NCBI GenBank assembly: GCA_914767715.1
Contig: OU612068.1
Span: 31,558,001 to 31,622,000, forward strand
Direction: 5' to 3'
From: Membranipora membranacea
Taxonomy: Eukaryota > Bryozoa > Gymnolaemata > Cheilostomatida > Membraniporidae
Length of the DNA stretch: 64,000 nt
The notes under the pieces are model-generated. The model saw only the letters and a program-made list of their open reading frames with translations, was not told the origin of the DNA and made no database searches. Positions 24,191 to 34,781 of the stretch are shown piece by piece (position 1 is the stretch's first letter; each line of letters opens with the position of its first letter). The translations under genes and the position numbers were made by a program.

Positions 24191-26311
24191 CATAAACATA
24201 TAATACTCTAGACTGGAAACTACTGGCTTAGAGCATCTTCTCTAATTCAGTGACACAACGTCACTGCGCTATTCACTTTTTCACTGTAGCGCATAGGCCA
24301 GAATAGGAGCTATGTCCCCATACATGTAGTGTAAGAATAAAACACCCTGTTATTTCTAAATATGACCACTAAAACTTGGTACACCCAATGAATTTTATAG
24401 AACATATAGTGATAAAGTATAAAATGTGATCAGTATATCTTGCAATCAAATATTGTCCGTGCAATAACAACTTATGTTATAGCTGCTCCTGGCCCAAAGC
24501 ATTTGTATTGAAAATGGTGCCTCGACTATTGTAAATTTAAGGCTTTGCTCAACATTTTTACTTAATTAACTGCATCTGATCTTTCCAACTGCCAGACATG
24601 TAACCGTAAGATGTATCACACTGATGGTCCTTGAGTATGGTTTAATTTCAAATGTATTTTGTCAACAAAAGGCTTAAAATCTGAGCTCAGAACACTGAGT
24701 CTTTGCTCTTCATATCGATTCAGTGATTTTGCATGATAATATTGTAGGAGATTAGCTACTTCTGGATCAATCTAACTGACATTAGCTAGACATTTTGGTC
24801 TTAGATTGACATGGTATTCCTACACATCCCTCCTTGATACACATGTATCGATCTGTGTAAAAATCAACAAATTATAAGCAGTGGAATCTTTCAATAGCGT
24901 AGAGGGTTAATAATCTCACATAAGAACTGGGTGTCTAGTGTTTCCCTAACATTGGTGGATATTCCTCCTGAGACTTTATTTTTGAAGAAGATTAACTGGC
25001 AGAACAACAGGTCTCTTCATCGCACAGGAAAAAAAGATTTGATACAATACCACAATTTAACTCACCTTGTGGGAATAATCCACTGGCTTGCGACAGGACA
25101 TGAATAAAATATTTGATAGGGATAAGAAATTAAACTACCATCATGGATGATTTAAATGCAGCCCAGACTGGCCCAATCGATCCGAAGAAAATCTTTTGTT
25201 ACGTCTAAGACCAATAAAAAATTAAGCAAGATTCTTATCGATTCAAAAAATGGCCCAGACTAGCCCAGTCAATCACATAAATATTGAGTTTAATATGCAT
25301 TCTGTAGAGAAAATAAAAGTGGCTCAGCTCAGACTGGCTAAATAAATCGATAATTTACACAGGGTCAAGGGGTAAGGGTCACGGGCTGTCTCTGACCATG
25401 AGGGATAATATTGCAAAATATTGACCTGTCTGCTTGTAGATGCAGCCTGAATCTCCACTGTTTTTGCATGCAGACTTTAGTCCCGGGATAATTTTGTAGA
25501 TCTTGGCTCTATATAGACAGGTACATAGGTACAAACTAATTTGATACACAACTTTTTAAATATCCGTCCACCACCACCGTCCTCCAAGGGAACAAACTAG
25601 TTTTATAGATATCACCGGTAAACAATTGTAAAGATCAAATAATCTGATGTGCAATACACTACTACACAGCGGTCAAGGCGACTTGCTTGTGTTGTATCTA
25701 CAGTTAATATTTACTTGTGATGGCTGCTGAGATGTTTTTTTTTACTTCACCGCACTAAAATTCCATGAGTAGCCAAGAGCAAGAACCATAAAGAACAAAG
25801 ACTAAGTGTTCTGAGCTTTTAAGCATTTAGTTGACAAAAATACAGTTGAAATCAGATCTTACTCAAGGACCATTAGTGTTTCCCAGCTGGAAAGATCAGA
25901 TGCAGCTTATTAGGTAAAATTCTGAGCAAAACCTTGAACTTTGAAAAGTTGACGCACCATTTTTCATACAAATGTTAAGACCGGAAACATGCTATAGCAT
26001 ATGTTGTTATGGCACACACAATATTTGATGGCACGGTATACTGATCACATTTTATACTTCATTAGTACATGTTCTGTAAAATTCACCGGTTTTACCCAGC
26101 TGTAGTGGTCATATTTAGAAATAAGAAGGTCTTTTATTCACACATTACATTTATGTGGAGATAACTCCTGTGGAGATAACTCCTATTCTGACCTATGCAC
26201 TACAGAGAAAAAGTGAAAAGCGCACTGACGTCGCGTCACTGAATTAGAGAAGACACTGAGCCTGTATCAAATAGCCAATAGTTTCCAGTCTAGAGTATTT
26301 ATATGTATATG
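24191..26311. mobile_element. Long-inverted-repeat (foldback-like) element, 2.1 kb, with 8-bp target duplication
   Basis: The left arm (about 24191-24720) and the reverse complement of the right arm (about 25780-26311) align over roughly 530 bp with moderate divergence. Shared blocks include ACTCTAGACTGGAAACTA, CTTCTCTAATTCAGTGAC, TTATTTCTAAATATGACCAC and GCATCTGATCTTTCCA. The outer ends CATAAACATATAATACTC and CATATACATATAAATACTC mirror each other. Identical GAGTGGAC octamers flank the element (24183-24190 and 26312-26319). No transposase is visible in the ~1-kb spacer. An 8-bp duplication suits hAT- or P-like transposition, but the family is not identified. Confidence 0.88.
25150..25350 (+). 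repeat. Degenerate repeated motif inside the foldback spacer
   Basis: Three spaced copies of a GCCCAGACTGGCCCAATCGAT-like motif occur at about 25158, 25251 and 25322, roughly 70-95 bp apart and increasingly diverged. They look like remnants of tandem units in the spacer. Confidence 0.5.
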
Positions 26312-26319
26312 GAGTGGAC

Positions 26320-29314
26320 TTACGGGATATTCGAGATAAGGCTATCTGTGATGACTCTGACTCATTAGGTTTGGAGTTGCACTTACATTGTCTTAGGCCT
26401 GCTATAGAAATCAGAGTTGTCCTCCTTGTCAGTAAGTCCTCTTTCAATTGGATGCAGTTTAATTGGAGGGTGTGTTTGTCAAGTGCTATTTGATTGGATG
26501 GTTGTGATTCTTTAATATTGGATTCATTTCCGGTGTGTCAGAAAACTTTTTTGCTACAAAATCATAAATATTGTTCAGCCACACTCCATGTCGAATTTCT
26601 TTAGATCAATCAGTGTTTGAGATTTGTGTCTCAACCTATCCCATTCCTTGAATGTGAGGTAGGGGTTTCAATCCCCACTGGCAACTAAAACTCTCAAATA
26701 CCTATGTATTGTCAAGGATATAGACTGTGTACGGCCTTGATTTACAATGAAAAATTATTATAATTATTCATTGAATTTAGAATTAGATGATTTAATTTAC
26801 AGTATTTTTATTTTGGATTTACCTTACATGACCCTTGAAGCCTGCAAGTTTGTACTCTGCCTACTTCTATTATCAGCCACTCCGAAGCACCAGTACAGAG
26901 TAATTAATTGTGAGAGTGAATGGACTTAGTGGTGTGTACTTTTTCAAATATGTGCACATGCTTGAACTTGGAGGGACCCTAGCTGTTAGCTTAGCTTTAA
27001 TGATGGTAATATGGTGTAGCAGGTGTAGGCTTGCTTGCCAATCACTGCCTTGAAGATGAGTCAGTAGCTGTCAGTTCACGCAGGGTTTTCTCTAACTCCT
27101 GGATTCAAAGGATCCCAGAAAAGAGAGAACACTTTGCAATGAGGATTGCTCCTGTATGGATCCCTGTTTGGTGTTTGTATTCCAGGACACACACTCAATA
27201 CTATAGAATGAAGCTCCAGTCATAATATGCAATGAGAAATTCCCGCGACTGCCATACATGAGTAGTCACTTCCTCCTATTGTTTAATTTTCTAAACGATT
27301 GTCTTCTGATGACATAATGTATTGGCGGTCAGTATGTTAGGATGATCCTTACTCCTACCAAGCCTAATATTGACAGTAGTTCGACTAACCACTGAAGAAA
27401 TTCCCTCTCAGGCCCCTCCCTCCCTCCCTACAGCGTCTTTAGTTAGGATTGAACCAGTATTCAGTTGAAAACGCGTTTGGTGTGATGACCAATTCCCTTA
27501 AAGTGTTTGTAAAGGATCAGGTTTTTTGGTATCATTCTAGAGATCTCAGTCTAGTTTAGAACATTATTCTATGTTCAAAGGCAGCCTGTGGCCCAGTTAA
27601 GACTTATTTGCCCTCAAAGTTGGGATGAGAAGGTACTAAAAAGGTACTATTTTTTTCCTTTGGAGTTGTGATCACTTGTTGAAAATAGTACCTTTTTAGT
27701 ACCTCAGATTATAATGGGAATATACAGTACTTTGTAACTAAGGCGTATTGTTATGACGCAGTGGTTTTGATATTCTGCATGTGATATCAAAACACACAGA
27801 ATTTATCTATTGAATGAATGAGTGAATACAAGGCATTATTTATCTGTCCCATGTGGTTTAGCTGGAAAAAATGGGATAGTGTATGACATTTCATAATTCA
27901 ATGACAAAGCTAACGATCTAAGTCGAACATGGCATAAAATTACAGCTCTAGCTCATCCGACGGTGAGAATGAAAATTACAGGGAGATTAACAGCTCTAGT
28001 GAGAGCAAGATTGAATATCATTTAGGAGGCATTTGTAGCAAATCGACGTCGAGTCCATGTGATTATCAGAGGGAAAACATCTCTGAGGTAGTCACACCAC
28101 TCAAGTTTAAATCTGTATGATTTCGGCCGCTGGAAATAACCCACAGTGCTTTGGCAGATACAAAATTTCTGTTAACCATGGTTACTGCTCGAGATAGAAA
28201 TTGGCAATATAAAGGCAGATCAATATATCGGCGCTAAGTATTTCAAGGTTTTGTTTACATTTATATGATGAATAAATGAGATTGTGGCTATGACATTCCA
28301 ATCAAACTCCGTCTTCAGCCCGACCCCGCATGAAAACCAGTGATATGCTTCAATTATTAGCTTCATGAATAGCGGCTTTCAATTGAACTTCAATGGAAGA
28401 TACAAAATTTACACAGGTAGATTGTGTGTTTTTCTTGAAAATATGTATTTCCAAATCGCACAGAAATATAAAAAAAATTCTTTGTAAATCTCGAAATTTC
28501 AGGCATTAAGATGATGTTGAAATCCGAAGCATGCAATGATTAATACTGAGTGATTTGAGGTTTTGACAATCTTTTCAACAATTTTTGCAAATATTCTGAT
28601 GTTTAAACACTTAAGGTTTTTTTGGATAAACTGTGTTGATTACATTGTTTAAAAACTAGAAATTACAAGTCACAAAGTAAATTCAACTCAATAAATTTGT
28701 CATCTAGTTGTTTCGGACTTCAGGGTGATGTAAAATGTAAATGAATTTGACTGCCTCCTAAAGAGGAGTACTGATAATCGTGTTAGCAGTGGGGATACCT
28801 GGAGAAACTGTCTATTTTTTATTAGATCTTGTCCATCTGTGTGCATCACAGATACTCAGCACAGCACTCAGACTATCAATATTACTGACTGAGTGCAGCA
28901 GGTCTTATGAGAGCACATGTCACTGCACACAACAGTCACTTAGGAAATTAATTTGTCGAGTTTTTGAGTTATTTCGGTAGTATAGATCTGATTTGGGAGG
29001 CTAGTGTTGGGTAAATTGCAGGATTTGGTACAAACTATAAAGCATTGCATGGACCATTTTTGGGTGAATCTGAAATAAGCAAGGCTTTGTCAGCAGGAAG
29101 AATCAATTGCTCCATTATAATCTTATTTTAACAGAGCAAACAAGCGCATCGGTCTGAAATGAAAATCACTCATTTTCATGCTTGAAAAACAGTGGACAGG
29201 GAATGCGCCAAAGTCATAGTCGTTGATTGTAATGTACAGTGGTTCTTCTAAGCTTTTCTTTGACATGGGCTCATAACAGATATAAAGGTTGTTTTGATTA
29301 GCGGTCACAACTCA
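26320..29314. other. Gene-poor interval between mobile elements
   Basis: About 3 kb. The only clear structure is the hairpin at 27631-27704. Near 27945-28117 a plus-strand open stretch with no ATG reads SSSDGENENYREINSSSES and later ISEVVTPLKFKSV before a stop. Its acidic, serine-rich sense suggests an old transposon or exon remnant, but I cannot name it. A B-box-like GGTTTCAATCC occurs near 26666. No gene is recognised. Confidence 0.4.
27631..27704. mobile_element. 74-bp perfect-arm hairpin (mini inverted-repeat element)
   Basis: Two 23-bp arms (27631-27653 and 27682-27704) are exact reverse complements, beginning AGGTACTAAAAAGGTAC, with a 28-bp loop. The arms contain an internal repeat of AAAGGTACTA. 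It may be a very short MITE or a structured regulatory hairpin. No flanking target duplication is obvious. Confidence 0.8.
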
Positions 29315-29343
29315 TCAAATAGTGTGTATACAAATTATAGAAC

Positions 29344-30583
29344 AAAGGCGAGACTGGATATGATGTTGAACGAGTCACCAGACCAGGTGATAAGGGAATG
29401 TGCTCCAACACTTGACACTGGTAAAAAGTGGTCTGTCACAGAGACTGTCAGAGATGCCAAATCTCGACTGGAGATAAGTGAGATTGTGGGTGCTGTGACA
29501 ACTGCACGTCATGGCATCGGCTGGGAAGCAAACCGGTGGTTCTCAAAGGAAAGCCCAAAGGTTAGACGGGAGATGGTAGTTGATGAGGTGCGCAAGATGG
29601 AAGAGGAGCGCCGCCAGACACAAGCTGTAGGCCAAGCCCAACAAGGCAGGTGGACTTGTTGGGAGTCTGTTGAGCAGCGTCAGCTCAAATGGACAGAAAT
29701 GTGGTCGATGGAGCCACAAAGGATCAGCTCAAACTCAAACAAGCCGCAAAAAGCATAGTACATGAGGCAGAAAGCGCATCTGCATGGATTTGGCAACAGC
29801 ACTGTGTGAAGACAAAAGCTAAGTCACTCACTTTGTTTTGTGGAGTTGGCCAGCATTTAATTCCTTTGTTTATAATCCTTGTAAGGATTAGATTGAGGGG
29901 ATTAAGTGATGATTAGCAAACTGAGCGGGGTAGAAGGCTAAGCGGGATTATGCCTTTAATACTCAAATTAATGTAGTTTAATCTCTGCAGGGTGAAAAAC
30001 CAGAGTGAGTCTGAGTTAGATCTAGGGCATTACAAACATAGGATTAAAAGCTTGGCCATCGCATAAAAGGCAGGCAGAGCGAGACAGGAGATCACAGTCA
30101 GCCCACTGGCTGTAGCGCAAACAAGTCATCTCTCTGACTTGTGTATGAGTTGTACTATGCTCAATGTGGTGAATTTGAGTAGTGAACTATGGCACGAGGG
30201 GCGGGTGCCTTGACGATTAGCAATGTTGCGCCGATGAGTTGAAGGAAAGCAAACCTCCCTGCACTGGTTTGGCTTAGAGTATAAGCATGAGAGTGATGGG
30301 GCGAACATTGTTACACTGAAACAATGAAGAGTTGGCAGCCTCCCTGGTTGCGCAACAGCGTAAACACACCAATTATGTCAAACCACCGAAACTGACAAAA
30401 TGCACTGAGGGATCGATAAGATTGATTGAGATGCTCATCAACACACAGGGGTGGCTTCATGCTGCTGGGGCCGGCCATGAGGAGGTTGTACTAGAGAAGG
30501 CCTCGAAACAGCGCTGGACTCATGGTTTCTAGCTGAAGACCTGTGTGTTGTGCAGTGGTACGCGCACCACTGTATGTTGTATC
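29344..30583 (+). mobile_element. 1.24-kb retroelement fragment flanked by a 29-bp direct repeat
   Basis: An identical 29-bp sequence (TCAAATAGTGTGTATAC to TATAGAAC) lies at 29315-29343 and 30584-30612, as in a target-site duplication. The insert opens in frame with a 154-codon ORF (29294-29758) whose sense resembles a common retrotransposon-associated protein region: EISEIVGAVTTARHGIGW, KVRREMVVDEVRKMEEERRQ, VGQAQQGRWTCWESV. A second reading (29689-29916) continues with KDQLKLKQAAKSIVHEAESA. The ORF's ATG is upstream of the first repeat, so it is an accident of the insertion site. No reverse-transcriptase catalytic motif and no poly-A tail remain. Confidence 0.75.
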
Positions 30584-30612
30584 TCAAATAGTGTGTATAC
30601 AAATTATAGAAC

Positions 30613-31006
30613 TTTCTTTTGAACTTTTATGTCATCAGACAGACTTGTGAGTGACTTTGTCATTTATTTGCAAAAGTTGTTATCTAACCACAATAGTCAC
30701 TAATATCACAGTATTTCCCCAATAACAGGCGCATCACAAATCGCCTGGACTAGTTGGGCGGTGCATGAGTAGGCAACTCAATGTTGTTAAAATATAACAC
30801 CCAAACCAAACCTACCAGACCAAATAACCCTGATGACTAATTTTATATGCAAATGCATGTGTGATAGCTGTCTTAATCTGATTTCAAGCTCAAAAATGAT
30901 ACCAAGAAACCTGTTCCTTTACAAACACTTTAATGATAACAATTTCATCTCTGCGTTTCATTTCAGAAAAACAAGTTAAGGCAACAAGTTACCAAGTCAC
31001 AACACC
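30613..31006. other. 5' region of the AP1AR-like gene
   Basis: Short intergenic or 5' intron sequence. An acceptor TTTCAG ends at 30966, so 30967-31006 is probably 5' UTR of the next gene, preceded by an intron whose first exon I cannot place. Confidence 0.4.
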
Positions 31007-33987
31007 ATGGGTAACTGCTGCAGGCGATGTTTTAATATGATATACAAGAGGTAAGACTATTAAACTGTGAGTCACATTTGAAAGAGAAGAGATTATAGAA
31101 TTGACAGGATATAAGCCAACAAACTCAAAGTCTGTGCTCCTGTCTTACCTCATTTGATTAAATCTCGTTATAGCTTGACAATCACTAGTTATTGTATTTT
31201 GGAGCAAACACAAATCATATGTCTTAGTTTTGAAGTGATATCTGATATATTCTCGACACAATAATCTCAAAGTTCATAGTATGTCAAATTCTAAATTCGC
31301 ATCAACATTTCTTACTTACAGACGCGTGTTAAGAAATTACACAAGATTAGACCGAGCAAATGCCCTGAATGAGGTAAGCCTGTTGTCTCATAGCATCTTT
31401 CACATGTGTTAGAAGATGACGTCTCTCCAATCCTTACATCAGCATCAAACTTGATCTCAGGCTGGAATTTAGAGGTTGTGATATGAAAATTTTGATCACT
31501 GTAGGGTGATCATATTGAAAAACCATTGTAAAATAAATAATATTAAAAGCTGAGTTGTCTCCTCTTTGAACTCCATCCAAAAATAGGCAGTAAGTTCCAC
31601 TATGTCTGCACTGGGGGTCGCTTCCCTTACTGTTAAGCCACTGGTCCTTTGACTAGCACAATTCATGTCTGATATTGTGAGATGTGTATTACATAATGCA
31701 CATGTCCCATTGATTACTCCGTAATAACAAATGCGATATATTTTCCTAATCTACCCAGTTCAAATGTTAAACATTAACACAGCAGTGCATAATCTGATAG
31801 TAAATTGTTTTTATGTCATTTAGGGGGAAGAATTATTTGACGATGCGGACGGGGTAAGTACTATTCTAACTGTTATGCCCAGCCAGCATGACTTGGAAAT
31901 TGTTATGAATTGTGATTTTTCAAGACACAACATTCAGATATAATAACTTATGAAAACCGTTTGGTGTATGATGTGTATGCTTCTAAGTTGTACATACATG
32001 GGTGCTTCTCTTTTAGGATGGACTTTTAGAGCAAGGATCAAGCTCCAGATCTAACAGGTAATGTTGGCTGACATGAGATAAATCAATTTATCATACAATG
32101 ACAAAATTTTACTAAGCTATTGGTACATTTAATGTGGCTCTGAAGAGTTGGAGATATAGTTCTTAGAAGTTAGTTCCTGTTGTGGCCTCTCAAAATCAAT
32201 AATGTGTAGCCCTCTGATCAAGCTAACATATTTATTTTGGGAAATGGAGATTATGCCACTTGGTTCAATATAATCATTTTAAGTGTGTTGATATTCATCC
32301 TCTTGTAAATGTGGATTAGTCTTTGTACTGTCTTTATTTAGTTGAAACTTGATACATTAGAGCGGCCTTGTTCTAGTGGTCACCCAATGAACTCCCTCTT
32401 CATTGGGTCACCTATGAATTATTTTGTCTAAAACCAATTTTCTCGTTTTTTGTTTTCAGCCAGCAATCACCAGCAGCTATCACAGAAGGTGAAAAACTTC
32501 TACTGAAATCAAAGAATTATGCGGCAATCATTCACTCACAGAAGACGTTTGATGATCAAATTGACAAACAGGTAACAGCAGTAATCATAATCTGAATTTA
32601 AATCTATGTACTTTCAACAATGAATCCGGGAGGTCGTTCCCCTCACTATATAAATTCGTTCCTGGTCTAACCTATAACTCCTTGGCCTTATTTTACAGAT
32701 TCAGTTGTTTATCTTACATAATAACCCTATTTTTACCATGGAACATGAGTATTCTTAAAAATTGATTATATTTGTTTCTGTAAATGTATTTGCATTCATA
32801 TATGTGATACATCTAACACCGCTGTTGTGTTGTATAACCTTTATCACTCCTGATTAATTAAACACACGTTTAGAGCCCCTTTCTGACAGTGATAAAAAAT
32901 GGCTGTCGATATGTGACATCTCATTTGTTGTACTCATTATTTATTTATTCTGTTTTTGGATGTCTGTTTTGTTGTCGCAATAAACCGTGACAAGAATTTG
33001 GCCTGTGTTGCGTAGCTGTGGTAGAAAGCAACAGAATTTTAAATATTAGCCTAACTAACTAATATTATTTCTCCAGTTAGCAGAACAAGAAGCAAGGTTG
33101 CGGCGTGAGGAAGAGGAATTAGGTAAACTCAGACGATCTCGTACTCAGAACAATCCATCCACATCACATGGTAACAAATCGACGGCAGCTCCGGTGAACA
33201 GTCGGCCTACAACACAAAGTACAGCGCCCTTTAAAACAGACCCATGGGTATCTGGTGATAACTCTGAATGGAATGTGTAAGTTTTCTCGAAGAAGCTTCT
33301 ATATTCTCTATTCTGATATATTCCTAAATTCACACATCATATATTTTGTCCGTAGATGAAATTTAAAAGTGAATAGACGGAGGCAAGCCAGTATGGTAAT
33401 AAATGACACATTTCCAACTATGGTTTGATCCATTATGCCAGTAATTTGACTCGCTGCCGGCCTGATGATAATTTCTTTTTGTGCAGCCTATGAACAATCA
33501 GTTCTCTTGTACTTTGTTATTATAACATATCATCTTGTTTGTTATCAGCGCCGGTGGTGCTGATGATTTTGACATGTTCCTTGATTCCATAGCAACCAGA
33601 GACAGATCAAAACGCGGTAAGTTTAACATAGTTGAAGCAAATGAGAGTCAAAATGATAATAATACAGTTTTGTATGGTAATATGTGTTTCTGAGTAATGT
33701 AAGCCTTCTCATGTGGCCATGTTTCCCCTTGACAAGACTAGTGTTATTGTTATACTACAAAATCATTATTGATCAAAAAACCAGTCTTGCCAAGATCTGT
33801 TAGCATCTTTCTTGCTGATATAATGCCCACATGTCAGTGGTGTCTTTAGTACAACCTGTCTATTATACACTCCAACTCTTACACTTTTCCTCCCTGTCTT
33901 TATCTACCATTGACGTATGTTTTAGATTCTGTGGATGATGAGATTAATGAAGAGGATTTTGTAAGCGGGTTTACTCCATCGTCGTAA
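31007..33987 (+). CDS. AP1AR: AP1AR (gadkin)-like AP-1/kinesin adaptor
   Basis: Eight in-phase exons: 31007-31050, 31322-31373, 31824-31853, 32017-32057, 32460-32571, 33077-33276, 33549-33616 and 33926-33987. They encode 202 residues (human AP1AR has about 300). Gadkin links AP-1 coated trans-Golgi/endosomal vesicles to kinesin-1 and restrains Arp2/3. The start MGNCCRRCF matches the family's MGNCC lipid-anchor N-terminus. An acidic segment (GEELFDDADGDGLLEQ) is followed by ITEGEKLLLKSKNYAAIIH and a charged helix, FDDQIDKQLAEQEARLRREE. Ser/Thr-rich sequence follows, and the end, INEEDFVSGF, matches the family's DFVSA-type AP-1-binding region. An alternative donor (GTAAGC) overlaps the last codons, so the C-terminus could be longer. 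Identity rests on the lipidated start, the coiled coil and the DFVS end, and the middle is poorly conserved. An AATAAA lies at 34587-34592. Confidence 0.76.
32378..32412. repeat. Small hairpin sharing a 17-nt core with 44753-44786
   Basis: Arms GGTCACCCAATGAA (32378-32391) and TTCATTGGGTCACC (32399-32412) pair with one mismatch. The sequence CAATGAACTCCCTCTTC occurs here and again at 44753. Confidence 0.7.
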
Positions 33988-34781
33988 TAATTATTGTGCA
34001 CCCAGCTCATTCTGACTCATCGGGCAGGTGGGTGTAGGCTGACCACATGAACTCTATGAAACGCTGGTACCAGGTGTGTTTAGTCAATCTACAATCAACT
34101 GAATTTTGCCCTTATATCTTTGCATAATGCAGTCGTGGTTTTCGAATTTAACTTGTATCTTTGAGCTTGTTAAAATAATGAGTTAGGCATTGCAGTATGA
34201 ACAGATTGACTTGGTGCTCAGGGAGTGTAACATCAATCATACAGTTATATCTCTCATATTCTACATCTTTATTGCATTTTCTGTTTTGATGTTGTGCATC
34301 ATTCTCTGTCTTACTGTTATTTCAACGGTTATATTATTGTGAATGATCCACTGTTGATCAATCATATCCTACTTGGTTATGATCTTTTTTGATATGAGCA
34401 CATCAGACTAGCCGATCGCGAGCCAGTCTGCAGAGCTAATATTCAAACACACTGACCAATTGATGAAATAGGTTCATATCACAAACCCTTTGTCCTGCTT
34501 CTTTAAAAAAATGCTATCTTTTATATTATATATGTAATTCTATTTTCTCTGACTTTTTTTGTATCAAAATATCTTAAACTGCAACAAATAAAGCAGCTGA
34601 AGATCTCAACATGCAAAATGTAAAAAAATAGTAGTTGATGGTAAAAGAAAATTATATCGAGCTAAATAATACTTGAATATAAAGAAAACTTGATAATAAA
34701 TCTTTTCAACTATCAAATCGAATATGACAAATTAAAAATGTGCTGACTTATACTACTTGAATGACACGCAACTGATGACTA
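33988..34781. other. Convergent 3' ends; no gene seen
   Basis: The plus-strand AP1AR-like gene and the minus-strand EF-hand/ubiquitin-like gene end facing each other here. AT-rich 3' UTR-like sequence with an AATAAA on the plus strand at 34587. Confidence 0.5.
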
